Origin: Alcaligenaceae bacterium
GTDB taxonomy: Bacteria; Pseudomonadota; Gammaproteobacteria; Burkholderiales; Burkholderiaceae_B
Length of the DNA: 64,000 nt
NCBI GenBank assembly: GCA_012518515.1
Contig: JAAYRZ010000132.1
Location: 1 to 64,000 of the forward strand
Direction of reading: 5' to 3'
The notes beneath the pieces are model-generated. The model worked only from the letters and a program-made list of their open reading frames with translations, was not told the DNA's origin and searched no databases. This document shows, piece after piece, positions 19,397-28,123 of the stretch. Numbering within the stretch: the stretch's first letter is position 1; each line of letters opens with the position of its first letter. The position numbers and the translations under genes are program-made.

Positions 19397-19421
19397 GCCG
19401 ACTATGTAAGTCGGCTTTTTT
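19397..19421 (+). terminator. rho-independent terminator upstream of the YggT gene
   Basis: GCCGACT (19397-19403), loop ATGTA, AGTCGGC (19409-19415), then six T. It could end the histone-like transcript 90 nt upstream, or act as an attenuator for the promoter candidate at 19358. Confidence 0.85.
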
Positions 19422-19481
19422 ATTTCGCTCTGCTTGGGCAGCATATTATCCGCCGAAGACACCTAAAAGAGACTCTTATTT

Positions 19482-20051
19482 ATGACTTCAATGCTTCTTT
19501 TTTTAATTCAAATCATCTGCACGCTATTTTGTGCTGCCTTGATACTGGGTGCCTGGTTTTATTGGTTACGTATCCCAGCTTTTAATCCCTTGGTATCTAA
19601 TGTCACACAACTCACTAATTGGTTAGTTCTACCATTAAGAAAAGTTTTCCCGAGCTCCAGACACTTTGACACTGCATCCCTCGTCGCTGCCTACCTGACC
19701 TGCGCAGTGCAGCTACTATTGATGATTTTGCTCATCATGGGAAGCCAGACGCAGGCATTATTAATTTATATCCCATTGGAAGCACTACTGACATTAGCTA
19801 AAAACATTCTTAATCTAGTTTTTTGGCTCACCCTCTTTTACGCGATTATGTCTTGGATTAACCCTTTATCTCCAGCCATGACCTTATTCAGAGCCTTGCT
19901 TGAGCCTATTTTGGCACCGATTCGTAGTCTACCTATCCTAAACAAAATGCAAACAATCGATCTATCACCCATGGTGTTGATTATTCTTTGTCAGGTTTTA
20001 TTAGTAGGACTCAAAAGCGTCGGCTCGCCTGTGTTTAGACTAATGATGTAG
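19482..20051 (+). CDS. YggT family membrane protein
   Basis: A small integral membrane protein with two YggT repeats, each a pair of hydrophobic segments. The first is about residues 5-60, and the second is about residues 110-185 with ILNLVFWLTLFYAIMSWINP, then the amphipathic LLEPILAPIRSLPI block typical of the family. Its biochemical role is not established; relatives are linked to K+ tolerance and cell division or membrane organisation. It has 189 residues. Only a weak AGAG precedes the ATG. Confidence 0.85.
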   Translation: MTSMLLFLIQIICTLFCAALILGAWFYWLRIPAFNPLVSNVTQLTNWLVLPLRKVFPSSRHFDTASLVAAYLTCAVQLLLMILLIMGSQTQALLIYIPLEALLTLAKNILNLVFWLTLFYAIMSWINPLSPAMTLFRALLEPILAPIRSLPILNKMQTIDLSPMVLIILCQVLLVGLKSVGSPVFRLMM

Positions 20052-20073
20052 TCATTGAGACAGCACATCGCAT

Positions 20074-20119
20074 ATAAAATAAGCGCCTGATATATTTTAA
20101 TATCAGGCGCTTATTTTAT
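20074..20119. terminator. bidirectional terminator between YggT and PfkB-kinase genes
   Basis: A perfect 19-bp inverted repeat (20074-20092 with 20101-20119, core AGCGCCTGATA) with an 8-base loop and A/T flanks on both sides, between two convergent genes. It should work in both directions. Confidence 0.9.
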
Positions 20120-20137
20120 GATTAGGCTAAGAATTAA

Positions 20138-21088
20138 TTAGGCCCAAGGATTACTGTCGTAATTGTTTACAAAAATCTGCTGAATTTCCTCTAGACTTGG
20201 ATGATGATTTTGTGGTCCACCAGAAGCTATTTTGATAGAACCCATGACATTTCCTAGGCGAGCGCTATCTTCCCATGACCAGCCCGAAGCCAGGCCATAT
20301 AATACACCAGCACGATGGGAATCACCGCAACCTGTAGGATCCTCAACAGCAGTTGCCGTTACTGCCTTAATCTCTGTTTTTTGACCTTGGTGATAGAGCA
20401 CAGCCCCCTCGGCTCCTAAAGTGACTATAACTGCTTCAAGTCCCTCAGCGAGTTCCTCAACCTTTTTACCCGTTCTTTGTTCAATCACAGCCATTTCGTA
20501 GTCATTAGCTGTCAATACACGAGCAATTTTAATCATTTTTAATAAGTCATCGCCATCAAATAACGGCATCGCCTGACCTAAGTCGAAAATAAATGGAATA
20601 CCCGCTGCATGCAAACGCTCAGCATGCTTAAACATGGCGTCTTTGGCATCCGGCGCCACAATTGCCCAGACTGCCTGCTCTTGACTGATATCGTTATCCG
20701 CAGCGAAACTCATAGCTCCTGGGTGGAAGGCACTGATTTGATTACCAGATAAATCGGTGGTGATATGACATTGTGCAGTAAACACATCATCCAACACCGC
20801 AATCGCGCGCTGCTCGATACCTAAGGCCTCAAGATGCTGCTGATAGTCACCAAAGTCCTTGCCCACAGCCGCTACAGGCACTGGCTCTCCCCCCAACAGC
20901 TTTAGGTTATAAGCGATATTACCAGCACAGCCGCCAAACTCTTTACGCATAGTAGGAACTAAAAACGACACACTTAAGCTATGGATAGTATCCGGTAAAA
21001 TATGATCCTGAAAATTCCCTTCAAATCGGGTAATGGTATCAAAGGCTAATGAGCCGCAGATTAATACTTCGTTTAATTGTTTTGACAT
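20138..21088 (-). CDS. PfkB-family carbohydrate/nucleoside kinase
   Basis: A ribokinase-fold kinase. The N-terminal GSLAFDTI and the GGCAGNIAYNLKLLG motif contact substrate, and the C-terminal EDPTGCGDSHRAG carries the catalytic Asp and anion hole (usual DTxGAGD). At 316 residues it is typical, and adenosine-kinase-like members are the closest I can name. The substrate cannot be told from sequence. It lies 2 nt after the DUF3426 gene, so the two are coupled. Confidence 0.85.
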   Translation of the reverse strand: MSKQLNEVLICGSLAFDTITRFEGNFQDHILPDTIHSLSVSFLVPTMRKEFGGCAGNIAYNLKLLGGEPVPVAAVGKDFGDYQQHLEALGIEQRAIAVLDDVFTAQCHITTDLSGNQISAFHPGAMSFAADNDISQEQAVWAIVAPDAKDAMFKHAERLHAAGIPFIFDLGQAMPLFDGDDLLKMIKIARVLTANDYEMAVIEQRTGKKVEELAEGLEAVIVTLGAEGAVLYHQGQKTEIKAVTATAVEDPTGCGDSHRAGVLYGLASGWSWEDSARLGNVMGSIKIASGGPQNHHPSLEEIQQIFVNNYDSNPWA

Positions 21089-21090
21089 AA

Positions 21091-21873
21091 CTACTCTTCG
21101 TAATAAGGTTTTAATTCATAGCCTGTGGCCATAGCACCTGCTAAACTCAAATGCAAAAGGATCGGATACTCGGAGAGTGCTGCCATCGGTTGCACTCTGA
21201 GTTCAGACACAATGTATTCTTCAGGGCTAATAATACGCTGCCTATCCACCTGCCCACGAGCGTCTTTCAGACTAAGTAACAGCGATGGCCACTCAGCAGG
21301 CTTATTTTCTTGATTGACTAGCCTTGCCTGTAAAACAAGTGCCGTCTGTGAATCCTGTGGAGGAACATCACTTCGCACATTAAGAGAGACATTCCGTAGA
21401 CTAAATTGATCAATCGAGCGGGTACCTCCCAGCTCACAGTTCGCTATAGAGCAAAACTGAATTAACATGGGCCAGCTTGAGGGGAAATAATGTGCAATTT
21501 GATTTCGAAAAACTAGGGTACCCTGTAAGACTAAAGCCACTAATAGGATAAAAATGGTCAATACCCAAAACACCCCACCGCTGCGACGACGCCCCCTCTG
21601 CTCCACATAATAACTATCATCATAGTCATCATGCACTACCCTGTCATACGCCTCATCATAACGATGAGAGTCGTGTAAATAGGGCTCATCCTGCAACACA
21701 AGGTCCTCTGGACCATCGCTGTAATACTCATCATGCGACTTATGTGCCACAGGATAGTCCAGCGCATTAAACACCGTATGACACACACCACAACGAACCT
21801 TGCCGCCACGTGCTTTTAATTGCGGAGGAGTCACACTCAGTGTGGTATCACATTCAGGGCAGCGAGTTTTCAT
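21091..21873 (-). CDS. zinc-ribbon / DUF3426 membrane protein
   Basis: Function unknown. It starts with an MJ0042-type zinc finger (CPECDTTLSVTPPQLKARGG then CGVCHTVF). An Asp/Tyr-rich region follows (about residues 45-90), then one membrane helix (about 100-120) and a DUF3426 domain (RNVSLNVRSDVPP and later beta strands). Its 260 residues are shorter than many homologues. It sits between prmA and the PfkB kinase, a placement I recall from Bordetella. The finger would be cytosolic and DUF3426 periplasmic. Confidence 0.8.
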   Translation of the reverse strand: MKTRCPECDTTLSVTPPQLKARGGKVRCGVCHTVFNALDYPVAHKSHDEYYSDGPEDLVLQDEPYLHDSHRYDEAYDRVVHDDYDDSYYVEQRGRRRSGGVFWVLTIFILLVALVLQGTLVFRNQIAHYFPSSWPMLIQFCSIANCELGGTRSIDQFSLRNVSLNVRSDVPPQDSQTALVLQARLVNQENKPAEWPSLLLSLKDARGQVDRQRIISPEEYIVSELRVQPMAALSEYPILLHLSLAGAMATGYELKPYYEE

Positions 21874-21909
21874 AGGCTATCTGTAAGATTTCTAGAAAAT
21901 TAACGATAA

Positions 21910-22824
21910 TCAAGCATCAACCTTACCGTGAAGACAAACCCAACCCTCATCCGAATTCCAGACATCAAGCTGAATCCATGGCCTATAGAAATCGATTAGT
22001 TGCTCATACTGCCCTTCTAAAATGCCTGATAACACCAAAGAACCGCCCGGAGACACGCGATTAGCTAGTAAGGGGGCTAATGCCTTTAAAGGATTGGCAA
22101 GAATATTAGCCACAACCACATCAAAGCGTCCCTCTGGTAACTCATCTGGCAAGCCATAGTAAATCTGACACTGATTAATCAGGGCGTTACTACGTGCAGT
22201 CTCAACTGATTGTGCATCAATATCAATCCCCACCACCTCTGAAGCCTGTAATTTTGAGGCAATGATCGACAAAATCCCCGAACCGCAACCATAGTCTAAA
22301 ACCGATTTGCCCTCAAGCATATGCTCTTCCAACCACTCAGCGCAAAGTCGCGTAGTAGCATGAGAGCCTGTACCAAAGGCCATGCCTGGGTCCAACTGAA
22401 TCACCATATTGGACTTATTCTGACGTATTTGCAGAACATCATGACTATCCATATGCCAACTAGGCACAATCCAAATACGCTCACCCAATTTCATCGGGTC
22501 AAATTGCGTTTGCGTAATCTGTACCCAGTCTTTATCCTCAACCTCAGTCACACTGGCTACCGTATACTCATCCTCACCGAAAGCAACGGCTAGAGATAAT
22601 AATAAGCTTTGCGTATCGGTTTCATCATCCAAGAGCGCAATCACATTATTGCGCTGCCAAGCATAAGCTAGGATCTCCATCCCAGGCTCGCCATAAAGTG
22701 GCCGCTCATCATCGGTATCACGGTCAGCATCTTCAACCGAAACTGAAAGTGCTCCCTGGTCCAACAGGAAATCGGAAATATCTTCAGCTATTTCTTCATT
22801 ACAATGAATGATTAATTCACGCAT
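21910..22824 (-). CDS. prmA: ribosomal protein L11 methyltransferase
   Basis: Trimethylates ribosomal protein L11 using S-adenosylmethionine. The N-terminal L11-binding domain ends near residue 60. The SAM site is SVLDYGCGSGILSI, followed by VVGIDIDAQSVETARSNA and VVANILANPLKALAP. It has 304 residues. It follows the accC terminator and probably has its own promoter in the 22825-22918 gap. Confidence 0.95.
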   Translation of the reverse strand: MRELIIHCNEEIAEDISDFLLDQGALSVSVEDADRDTDDERPLYGEPGMEILAYAWQRNNVIALLDDETDTQSLLLSLAVAFGEDEYTVASVTEVEDKDWVQITQTQFDPMKLGERIWIVPSWHMDSHDVLQIRQNKSNMVIQLDPGMAFGTGSHATTRLCAEWLEEHMLEGKSVLDYGCGSGILSIIASKLQASEVVGIDIDAQSVETARSNALINQCQIYYGLPDELPEGRFDVVVANILANPLKALAPLLANRVSPGGSLVLSGILEGQYEQLIDFYRPWIQLDVWNSDEGWVCLHGKVDA

Positions 22825-22855
22825 AAATGTCTCTTAAATGTTATCTATAAACCAA

Positions 22856-22879
22856 GAAGCCGAGTCTAAGCTCGGCTTC
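22856..22879 (-). terminator. probable terminator after accBC
   Basis: A perfect 9-bp stem GAAGCCGAG/CTCGGCTTC with a 6-base loop, 40 nt past the accC stop. The downstream minus-strand bases (TTGGTTTATAG) are U-rich but not a clean run, so confidence is moderate. Confidence 0.5.
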
Positions 22880-22918
22880 ACCACCCGAAGGTTGGGTAAA
22901 AACTATCTACTATAGAGC

Positions 22919-24280
22919 TTAGTCAGCTGACTTTTTAGAGCGACTCGCTAACTTTTTCTCTAAGTAATGAATATCCATGCCACCCTTAATAAACACAGGG
23001 TCATGAAGTAATTCACGGTGTAAAGGAATATTAGTACTAATTCCCTCTACAATCATCTCGGACAGCGCGATATCCATACGTGCAATCGCTTGCTTACGAT
23101 CCTGACCATAAGTAATGATTTTACCGATCATGGAGTCATAATGAGGCGGCACGCGATAACCAGAAAACACATGAGAGTCAGTACGAACACCCATACCACC
23201 TGGCGTATGCCACTTAGTAACTAAACCCGGTGATGGCATAAAGGTATAAGGGTCCTCAGCGTTAATACGGCACTCAATCGCATGTCCCAAAATCTGAATC
23301 TCTTCTTGCTTCAGAGCAAATGGTACTCCAGCAGCAATTTTAATCTGCTCTTGTACCAAATCAATCCCAGTAATACACTCAGTGATCGTATGCTCTACCT
23401 GAATACGAGTGTTCATCTCAATAAAGTAGAACTCCTCATTTTCATACAAGAACTCAAAGGTACCAGCGCCACGATAACGCATTTGGCGACTAGCTTCAGC
23501 ACAACGTTCAGCGATTTGAGTTATCAACTCACGATCAATGCCGGGAGCTGGCGCTTCCTCGATAATCTTTTGGTGACGACGCTGTAAAGAACAATCACGC
23601 TCACCTAGCCAAACAGCCTTACCCTCACCATCGGCCAAGATTTGAATTTCAATGTGACGAGGCTTTTCGAGGTATTTTTCCATATACACTTCGGGATTGC
23701 CGAAGGCTACCTTAGCTTCAGCGCGCGTCATCTGCACAGCGTTGACTAGCTCTGACTCATGATTTACGACACGCATACCACGACCGCCACCACCACCGGA
23801 TGCCTTGATTATCACTGGCAAGCCGACACGACGGGCAGTTTCTAGAATCTCTTGTGGATCATCACCTAAGGCACCATCAGAGCCAGGCACCACAGGTACA
23901 CCAGCTTTAATCATGGCTTGCTTAGCACTGACCTTATCACCCATCGTCACAATCGACTCAGGACGAGGGCCAATGAAAACGAAGCCACTTTTCTCAACTC
24001 GCTGAGCAAAATCTGCGTTTTCAGCCAAGAAACCATAACCAGGATGAATGGCCTCAGCATCAGTCACTTCCGCTGCCGCAATAATCGCTGGCATATGCAA
24101 ATAACTCTGCTGCGCTGGCGCAGGTCCAATACACACCGACTCATCAGCTAGGCGAACATACTTGGCCTCACGGTCTGCTTCTGAGTGCACGACCACTGTT
24201 TTAATACCTAACTCACGACATGCACGCTGAATTCTCAGGGCAATCTCACCGCGGTTGGCAATAAGTACTTTTTCAAACAT
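22919..24280 (-). CDS. accC: acetyl-CoA carboxylase, biotin carboxylase subunit
   Basis: ATP-dependent carboxylation of biotin on AccB, the first half of malonyl-CoA synthesis. It starts with [16 protein letters not shown], has the ATP-grasp glycine loop [11 protein letters not shown], and has [13 protein letters not shown] with catalytic residues. At 453 residues it is standard. It follows accB by 35 nt in an aroQ-accB-accC operon. Confidence 0.97.
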   Translation of the reverse strand: MFEKVLIANRGEIALRIQRACRELGIKTVVVHSEADREAKYVRLADESVCIGPAPAQQSYLHMPAIIAAAEVTDAEAIHPGYGFLAENADFAQRVEKSGFVFIGPRPESIVTMGDKVSAKQAMIKAGVPVVPGSDGALGDDPQEILETARRVGLPVIIKASGGGGGRGMRVVNHESELVNAVQMTRAEAKVAFGNPEVYMEKYLEKPRHIEIQILADGEGKAVWLGERDCSLQRRHQKIIEEAPAPGIDRELITQIAERCAEASRQMRYRGAGTFEFLYENEEFYFIEMNTRIQVEHTITECITGIDLVQEQIKIAAGVPFALKQEEIQILGHAIECRINAEDPYTFMPSPGLVTKWHTPGGMGVRTDSHVFSGYRVPPHYDSMIGKIITYGQDRKQAIARMDIALSEMIVEGISTNIPLHRELLHDPVFIKGGMDIHYLEKKLASRSKKSAD

Positions 24281-24315
24281 AAATTAATTTAACCGTTTAT
24301 TGAACGATAAGGCGA

Positions 24316-24786
24316 TTAAGCAATAACGAATAACGGCTGACCAAATTCAACCGGCTCGCCATTTTCAACGAGAACCTTCTTCACTACACCGCTAACATCG
24401 GTCTCGATTTCGTTTAATAGCTTCATCGCTTCAATAATGCACAAGGTATCACCCTCGCTCACCTGCTTGCCAACCTCGACGAATGGAGGTGAGTTAGGGC
24501 TTGGCGCACGATAGAAAGTACCTACCATCGGTGCCTTAACTACATAACCCTCTTCCTGTGCGGGTGCTGCTTCTGCTTCAGGAGCTGGAGCTGCTGCTTG
24601 AGGAGCTGCGGCCATGGCGCCGGGGTACATTTGTGGCATTGCCATTGGCGAATAAACTGTCGTCGTCTCAGCTTGTGGCTTTGACTTAACAATCTTGACT
24701 TTACCGTCGCCCTCAGTGATTTCAAGTTCTGAAATTTCTGAATCAGCAACTAAGTCAATCAGTGTTTTTAATTTTCTAAGATCCAT
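24316..24786 (-). CDS. accB: acetyl-CoA carboxylase biotin carboxyl carrier protein
   Basis: Carries biotin between the carboxylase and transcarboxylase. The biotinylated lysine lies in EAMKLLNE near residue 121. An Ala/Pro/Gln-rich linker (about residues 45-80) joins the N-terminal region to the biotinyl domain. It has 156 residues. It lies between aroQ and accC. Confidence 0.97.
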   Translation of the reverse strand: MDLRKLKTLIDLVADSEISELEITEGDGKVKIVKSKPQAETTTVYSPMAMPQMYPGAMAAAPQAAAPAPEAEAAPAQEEGYVVKAPMVGTFYRAPSPNSPPFVEVGKQVSEGDTLCIIEAMKLLNEIETDVSGVVKKVLVENGEPVEFGQPLFVIA

Positions 24787-24810
24787 AAGGTTATCCCGTA
24801 ATCCTTAATT

Positions 24811-25245
24811 TTAAATTCTTTTTGTTTGTACAAAATAGCGTAATGCGGCTTCATAGACAAAAGAACCTAAACCACAAATCACACCAATCGCCCTATCTGA
24901 GAGGTAAGATTGATGTCTAAATGATTCCCTCGCGTGCACATTTGATAAATGAACTTCCACAAAAGGCACCTCTGCCGCTGCAAGCGCATCACGTATTGCA
25001 ATACTAGTATGGGTATAAGCACCTGCGTTAATGATAATCCCGTCAAACTGCCCTCGCGCCTGCTGAATACGACTAACCAGCTCACCCTCGAAGTTGCTCT
25101 GCATGCACTCTACACTAAGCTCAAGCTCAGTCGCTAAGCGCTGCAAGGCAGACTCAATATCTGGCAAAGTCTGGGCACCGTAGACCTCAGGCTCACGCAA
25201 ACCTAACATATTCAAGTTAGGGCCATTGATGATTAAAATACGCAT
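24811..25245 (-). CDS. aroQ: 3-dehydroquinate dehydratase, type II
   Basis: Third step of the shikimate pathway. Motifs are [17 protein letters not shown] at the start, the catalytic Tyr in [20 protein letters not shown], and [19 protein letters not shown]. It has 144 residues. The conserved start ATG has no Shine-Dalgarno and lies 6 nt after a perfect TATAAT, so the mRNA may be leaderless. It heads aroQ-accB-accC. Shikimate dehydrogenase, the next enzyme, is fused to an RNase at 28124. Confidence 0.95.
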   Translation of the reverse strand: MRILIINGPNLNMLGLREPEVYGAQTLPDIESALQRLATELELSVECMQSNFEGELVSRIQQARGQFDGIIINAGAYTHTSIAIRDALAAAEVPFVEVHLSNVHARESFRHQSYLSDRAIGVICGLGSFVYEAALRYFVQTKRI

Positions 25246-25251
25246 AACGTC

Positions 25252-25289
25252 ATTATAAATTTTGACAATCTGTTAATTTAACGTCAAAA
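25252..25289 (-). promoter_or_regulatory. leaderless-type promoter and palindromes ahead of aroQ-accB-accC
   Basis: On the minus strand TATAAT (25257-25252) is followed by GACGTT and then the aroQ ATG, so the expected start point is the A of ATG. No good -35 lies at 16-18 nt. Upstream is TTTTGAC (25260-25266) facing GTCAAAA (25283-25289), with a perfect GTTAATTTAAC palindrome nested at 25272-25282. This could be an operator for an activator or repressor. Confidence 0.5.
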
Positions 25290-25352
25290 GACTGCTTCTG
25301 TCCATTAATTTCTACTATTTTAATAGAAAACAAGGCGGTATACAAAGTACAT

Positions 25353-26033
25353 CTACGCTCCCATCTCTACTAACTTGTCCCGTAACTCCTCAGTATTAAC
25401 TTGACCAATGATTTTGTATCTAAGCTCTGCATCTGGTGCAAATATCAAACTAAAAGGCAAGCCGCCCGAAGGGTTCCCTAATTGTCGTAGCAAACGTAAG
25501 GCAGTTGGCTCACCAATCAGGATAGGAAAATCCACAGGTACCTTATCTAAAAAGCGACGGACATTAGCTTCCGTATCAACGCTGTAGCCAATCACCTGTA
25601 CTGATGAAAAGTCTTGATGAATTTGCTCTAGATCAGGCATTTCCTCAACACAAGGCGGACACCAACTAGCCCAAAAGTTGAGTACGATGATTTTGTCCTG
25701 ATAGTCACTGATACGACTTTCGCTCCCATCTAAACTCGCTAAGGGGGTACTCAACAAATGCGCTAAACTCGCCTCATCGATCTCACTAACAGCCGTCTCC
25801 TGAATCTTTAGGCCACTTTGTATTTGTGCCAAAGCCAGGTGAGCAGGCGCTACTGAGCTGAGTAAAACAGCACTAGCGACGACGACAGACAAGGCAACAA
25901 TCCTGCCTATTAGGCTCTTTAGCCTAGCTAAGATAATGCTTTTATAAGACAACGCTCTTTTCTTAAAAACAACCATTAGTCTCTGCAAGAAGTTAATTAA
26001 CAAGCTGATTTTAGCCATAAATAGAGCGAGCAT
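25353..26033 (-). CDS. TlpA-family thioredoxin-like protein
   Basis: A membrane-anchored or exported thiol-disulfide protein. The thioredoxin fold has the active site WASWCPPCVEEMPDL, preceded by KIIVLNFWASW, and the cis-Pro region is GLPFSLIF. A hydrophobic segment ends near HLALAQ, a plausible signal cleavage region. The long N-terminus is doubtful. The ATG at 25976 (about 207 residues, preceded by AGAGA) is an alternative start that shortens the n-region. In relatives this class reduces cytochrome c apoproteins or periplasmic cysteines. It is divergent from mpl. Confidence 0.8.
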   Translation of the reverse strand: MLALFMAKISLLINFLQRLMVVFKKRALSYKSIILARLKSLIGRIVALSVVVASAVLLSSVAPAHLALAQIQSGLKIQETAVSEIDEASLAHLLSTPLASLDGSESRISDYQDKIIVLNFWASWCPPCVEEMPDLEQIHQDFSSVQVIGYSVDTEANVRRFLDKVPVDFPILIGEPTALRLLRQLGNPSGGLPFSLIFAPDAELRYKIIGQVNTEELRDKLVEMGA

Positions 26034-26052
26034 AGCGACAGACTCAATAAAA

Positions 26053-26062
26053 TGCTTAAAAT
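26053..26062 (+). promoter_or_regulatory. candidate mpl promoter (-10 TTAAAAT/TAAAAT)
   Basis: TGCTTAAAAT lies 24 nt before the mpl ATG and shares the 12-mer TAAAATAGTAGC with the promoter candidate at 19361. A start near 26069 leaves a short leader with CAGGAG as ribosome site. Confidence 0.4.
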
Positions 26063-26085
26063 AGTAGCCCGCAGGAGAAAAATTT

Positions 26086-27483
26086 ATGCATATTCATATT
26101 CTAGGTATTTGTGGCACCTTTATGGGCGGACTAGCCCTCATCGCGCGTGCCGCCGGTCATAAGGTTACCGGTTGCGATATGGCAGTTTATCCGCCAATGA
26201 GCACCCAATTAGAAGAACAAGGTATTGAGCTCATCGAAGGCTATGGCGCCGAACAAGTCGAACTCAAGCCTGATCTTTTTATTATCGGGAACGTAGTCAG
26301 TCGCGGTAATCCCCTGATGGAAGCCATTTTAGATCTTGGCCTACCCTACACCTCCGGCCCTCAATGGCTCGGTGAGCAAGTTTTACACAAACAACATGTA
26401 CTAGCAGTTGCAGGCACCCATGGCAAAACAACAACCTCATCCATGCTAGCTTGGATTTTGCAGTATGCCGGTCTTGAGCCTAACTTTTTAATCGGGGGCA
26501 TCGCGGAAAACTTCGGTATTTCAGCTCGCTTCGACGAGAGCAAAAAGTATTTTGTTATTGAAGCAGATGAGTACGACACGGCTTTTTTTGATAAACGCTC
26601 AAAATTTGTCCACTATCGTCCACGTACCGCTGTTCTAAACAACCTGGAATTTGACCATGCCGATATTTTTGAAGATTTAGCGGCCATTCAAAAGCAATTC
26701 CATCATTTAGTTCGAATTGTGCCTCAGTCCGGGCGCGTCATATATCCTACTGCTGAGACCGCTTTAGAAGAAGTAATTGCTATGGGCTGCTGGAGTGAGC
26801 AGTCTTGCTTAGGCGCAGGTTCCTTAGAATCGGCTCACTATGCTAGCTGGGATTACCGCTTAGTCGAAGCTTCTGGCAGTCATTTCCAGGTTCTACACCA
26901 ACAACAACTGGTTGCCGAAGTTCAGTGGTCCTTAATTGGTCGTCATAATGTACAAAATGCACTGGCCGCTATCAGTGCTGCTGAGCATGTTGGTGTGGAT
27001 CCTGTAGTTGCTTGTGAAGCCTTACAAAGCTTTAATGGCATCAAACGGCGCATGGAGTTACGCGACACCATCAACCACATTGCTGTGTATGATGACTTTG
27101 CACATCATCCTACTGCCATCACGACCACATTAGAGGGCTTACGTCAGCAGGTCGGTGAAGCGCGTATTGTCGCTGTATTAGAGCCTCGCTCAAACACCAT
27201 GAAGCTAGGTACAATGTCTGCACGACTACCAGCTGCTTTAGAGTTGGCGGATATCGTATTTTGTTATAACGAAACTCAAGGTAAGCACAGTATCACTTGG
27301 GATGCTGAACAAGTTTTTGCTGATATGCCTCAGCCAACTCAAGTACACCACGATTTAGAGCAGTTACTACAAGCCGTCACTGAAACAGCCCAAGCGGGCG
27401 ACCATATTCTTATCATGAGCAATGGCGGTTTCGGTGGTTTTCATAGCAAACTGATTTCAAACCTGAAGCAAAAGCACGCTTAA
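26086..27483 (+). CDS. mpl: UDP-N-acetylmuramate:L-alanyl-gamma-D-glutamyl-meso-diaminopimelate ligase
   Basis: Recycles the murein tripeptide by attaching it to UDP-MurNAc. It is a Mur ligase with ILGICGTFMGGLALIARAAG at the start, the P-loop GTHGKTTTSS, EADEYDTAFFDKRSKFVHY and the C-terminal YDDFAHHPTAI. The 465-residue length fits Mpl rather than MurC. CAGGAG lies about 9 nt before the ATG. Together with anmK (6162) it shows active peptidoglycan recycling. Confidence 0.95.
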   Translation: MHIHILGICGTFMGGLALIARAAGHKVTGCDMAVYPPMSTQLEEQGIELIEGYGAEQVELKPDLFIIGNVVSRGNPLMEAILDLGLPYTSGPQWLGEQVLHKQHVLAVAGTHGKTTTSSMLAWILQYAGLEPNFLIGGIAENFGISARFDESKKYFVIEADEYDTAFFDKRSKFVHYRPRTAVLNNLEFDHADIFEDLAAIQKQFHHLVRIVPQSGRVIYPTAETALEEVIAMGCWSEQSCLGAGSLESAHYASWDYRLVEASGSHFQVLHQQQLVAEVQWSLIGRHNVQNALAAISAAEHVGVDPVVACEALQSFNGIKRRMELRDTINHIAVYDDFAHHPTAITTTLEGLRQQVGEARIVAVLEPRSNTMKLGTMSARLPAALELADIVFCYNETQGKHSITWDAEQVFADMPQPTQVHHDLEQLLQAVTETAQAGDHILIMSNGGFGGFHSKLISNLKQKHA

Positions 27484-27487
27484 GACG

Positions 27488-28060
27488 ATGATTTTATATT
27501 TACATGGATTCCGTTCCTCGCCTCAATCAATGAAGGCACAACTAATGGCAAAGGCCATGAGCGACCGTGGTTTATCCGACCATTTTTTTATGCCTCAGTT
27601 GCCGCCCTCACCCGCACAAGCGATTAAGGAATGCAATGAAATCATCGCTAAAAACTTTGATGGCAGCCACCCATTAACCATTATCGGCTCTTCATTAGGT
27701 GGCTACTATGCAAGCTATTTGGCAGAACAGCATAATTGTCGGGCAGTACTGATTAACCCTGCTATTTTTGCAACCCGTGACCTATCAACACAATTAGGTC
27801 AACTGACTTATTTTCATGATGAGAGGCCGTTTGAGTTCACACTCACTGACCTGCATGAATTAGAAGCATTATTCCTCTCACACATCACACCTGAACGCTA
27901 TTTATTATTAGCCGGCGACCGCGATGAAGTACTTGATTGGCAAGAAATGACTAAACGTTATCAGGGTGCTAAGCAGATCGTCGTAGCAGGTATTGATCAC
28001 AGTTTTAGTTGCTTTAGTGACTATATTGAAGACATCCTGAACTTTGCCGACTATGCCTAA
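27488..28060 (+). CDS. YqiA/YcfP-family esterase
   Basis: A small alpha/beta hydrolase. It starts with YLHGFRSSPQSMKA, the nucleophile is in IGSSLGGYYAS (Ser near residue 69), the acid is Asp in AGDRDEVLDW, and the base is His in GIDHSFS. At 190 residues it is typical of YqiA. It starts 4 nt after mpl, so they are co-translated. The substrate is unknown; E. coli YqiA hydrolyses short acyl esters. Confidence 0.85.
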   Translation: MILYLHGFRSSPQSMKAQLMAKAMSDRGLSDHFFMPQLPPSPAQAIKECNEIIAKNFDGSHPLTIIGSSLGGYYASYLAEQHNCRAVLINPAIFATRDLSTQLGQLTYFHDERPFEFTLTDLHELEALFLSHITPERYLLLAGDRDEVLDWQEMTKRYQGAKQIVVAGIDHSFSCFSDYIEDILNFADYA

Positions 28061-28123
28061 AATGGGCATTAACACCATCAAAACTCATTAACCGTGTTGT
28101 AGAGCCAAAAAGAATTAAATGTC

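Noticed and set aside
25353..26033. treating the whole N-terminus of the TlpA protein as certain
   Set aside because: The first about 19 residues lack a ribosome site and extend an already long signal region, so the start is left open.
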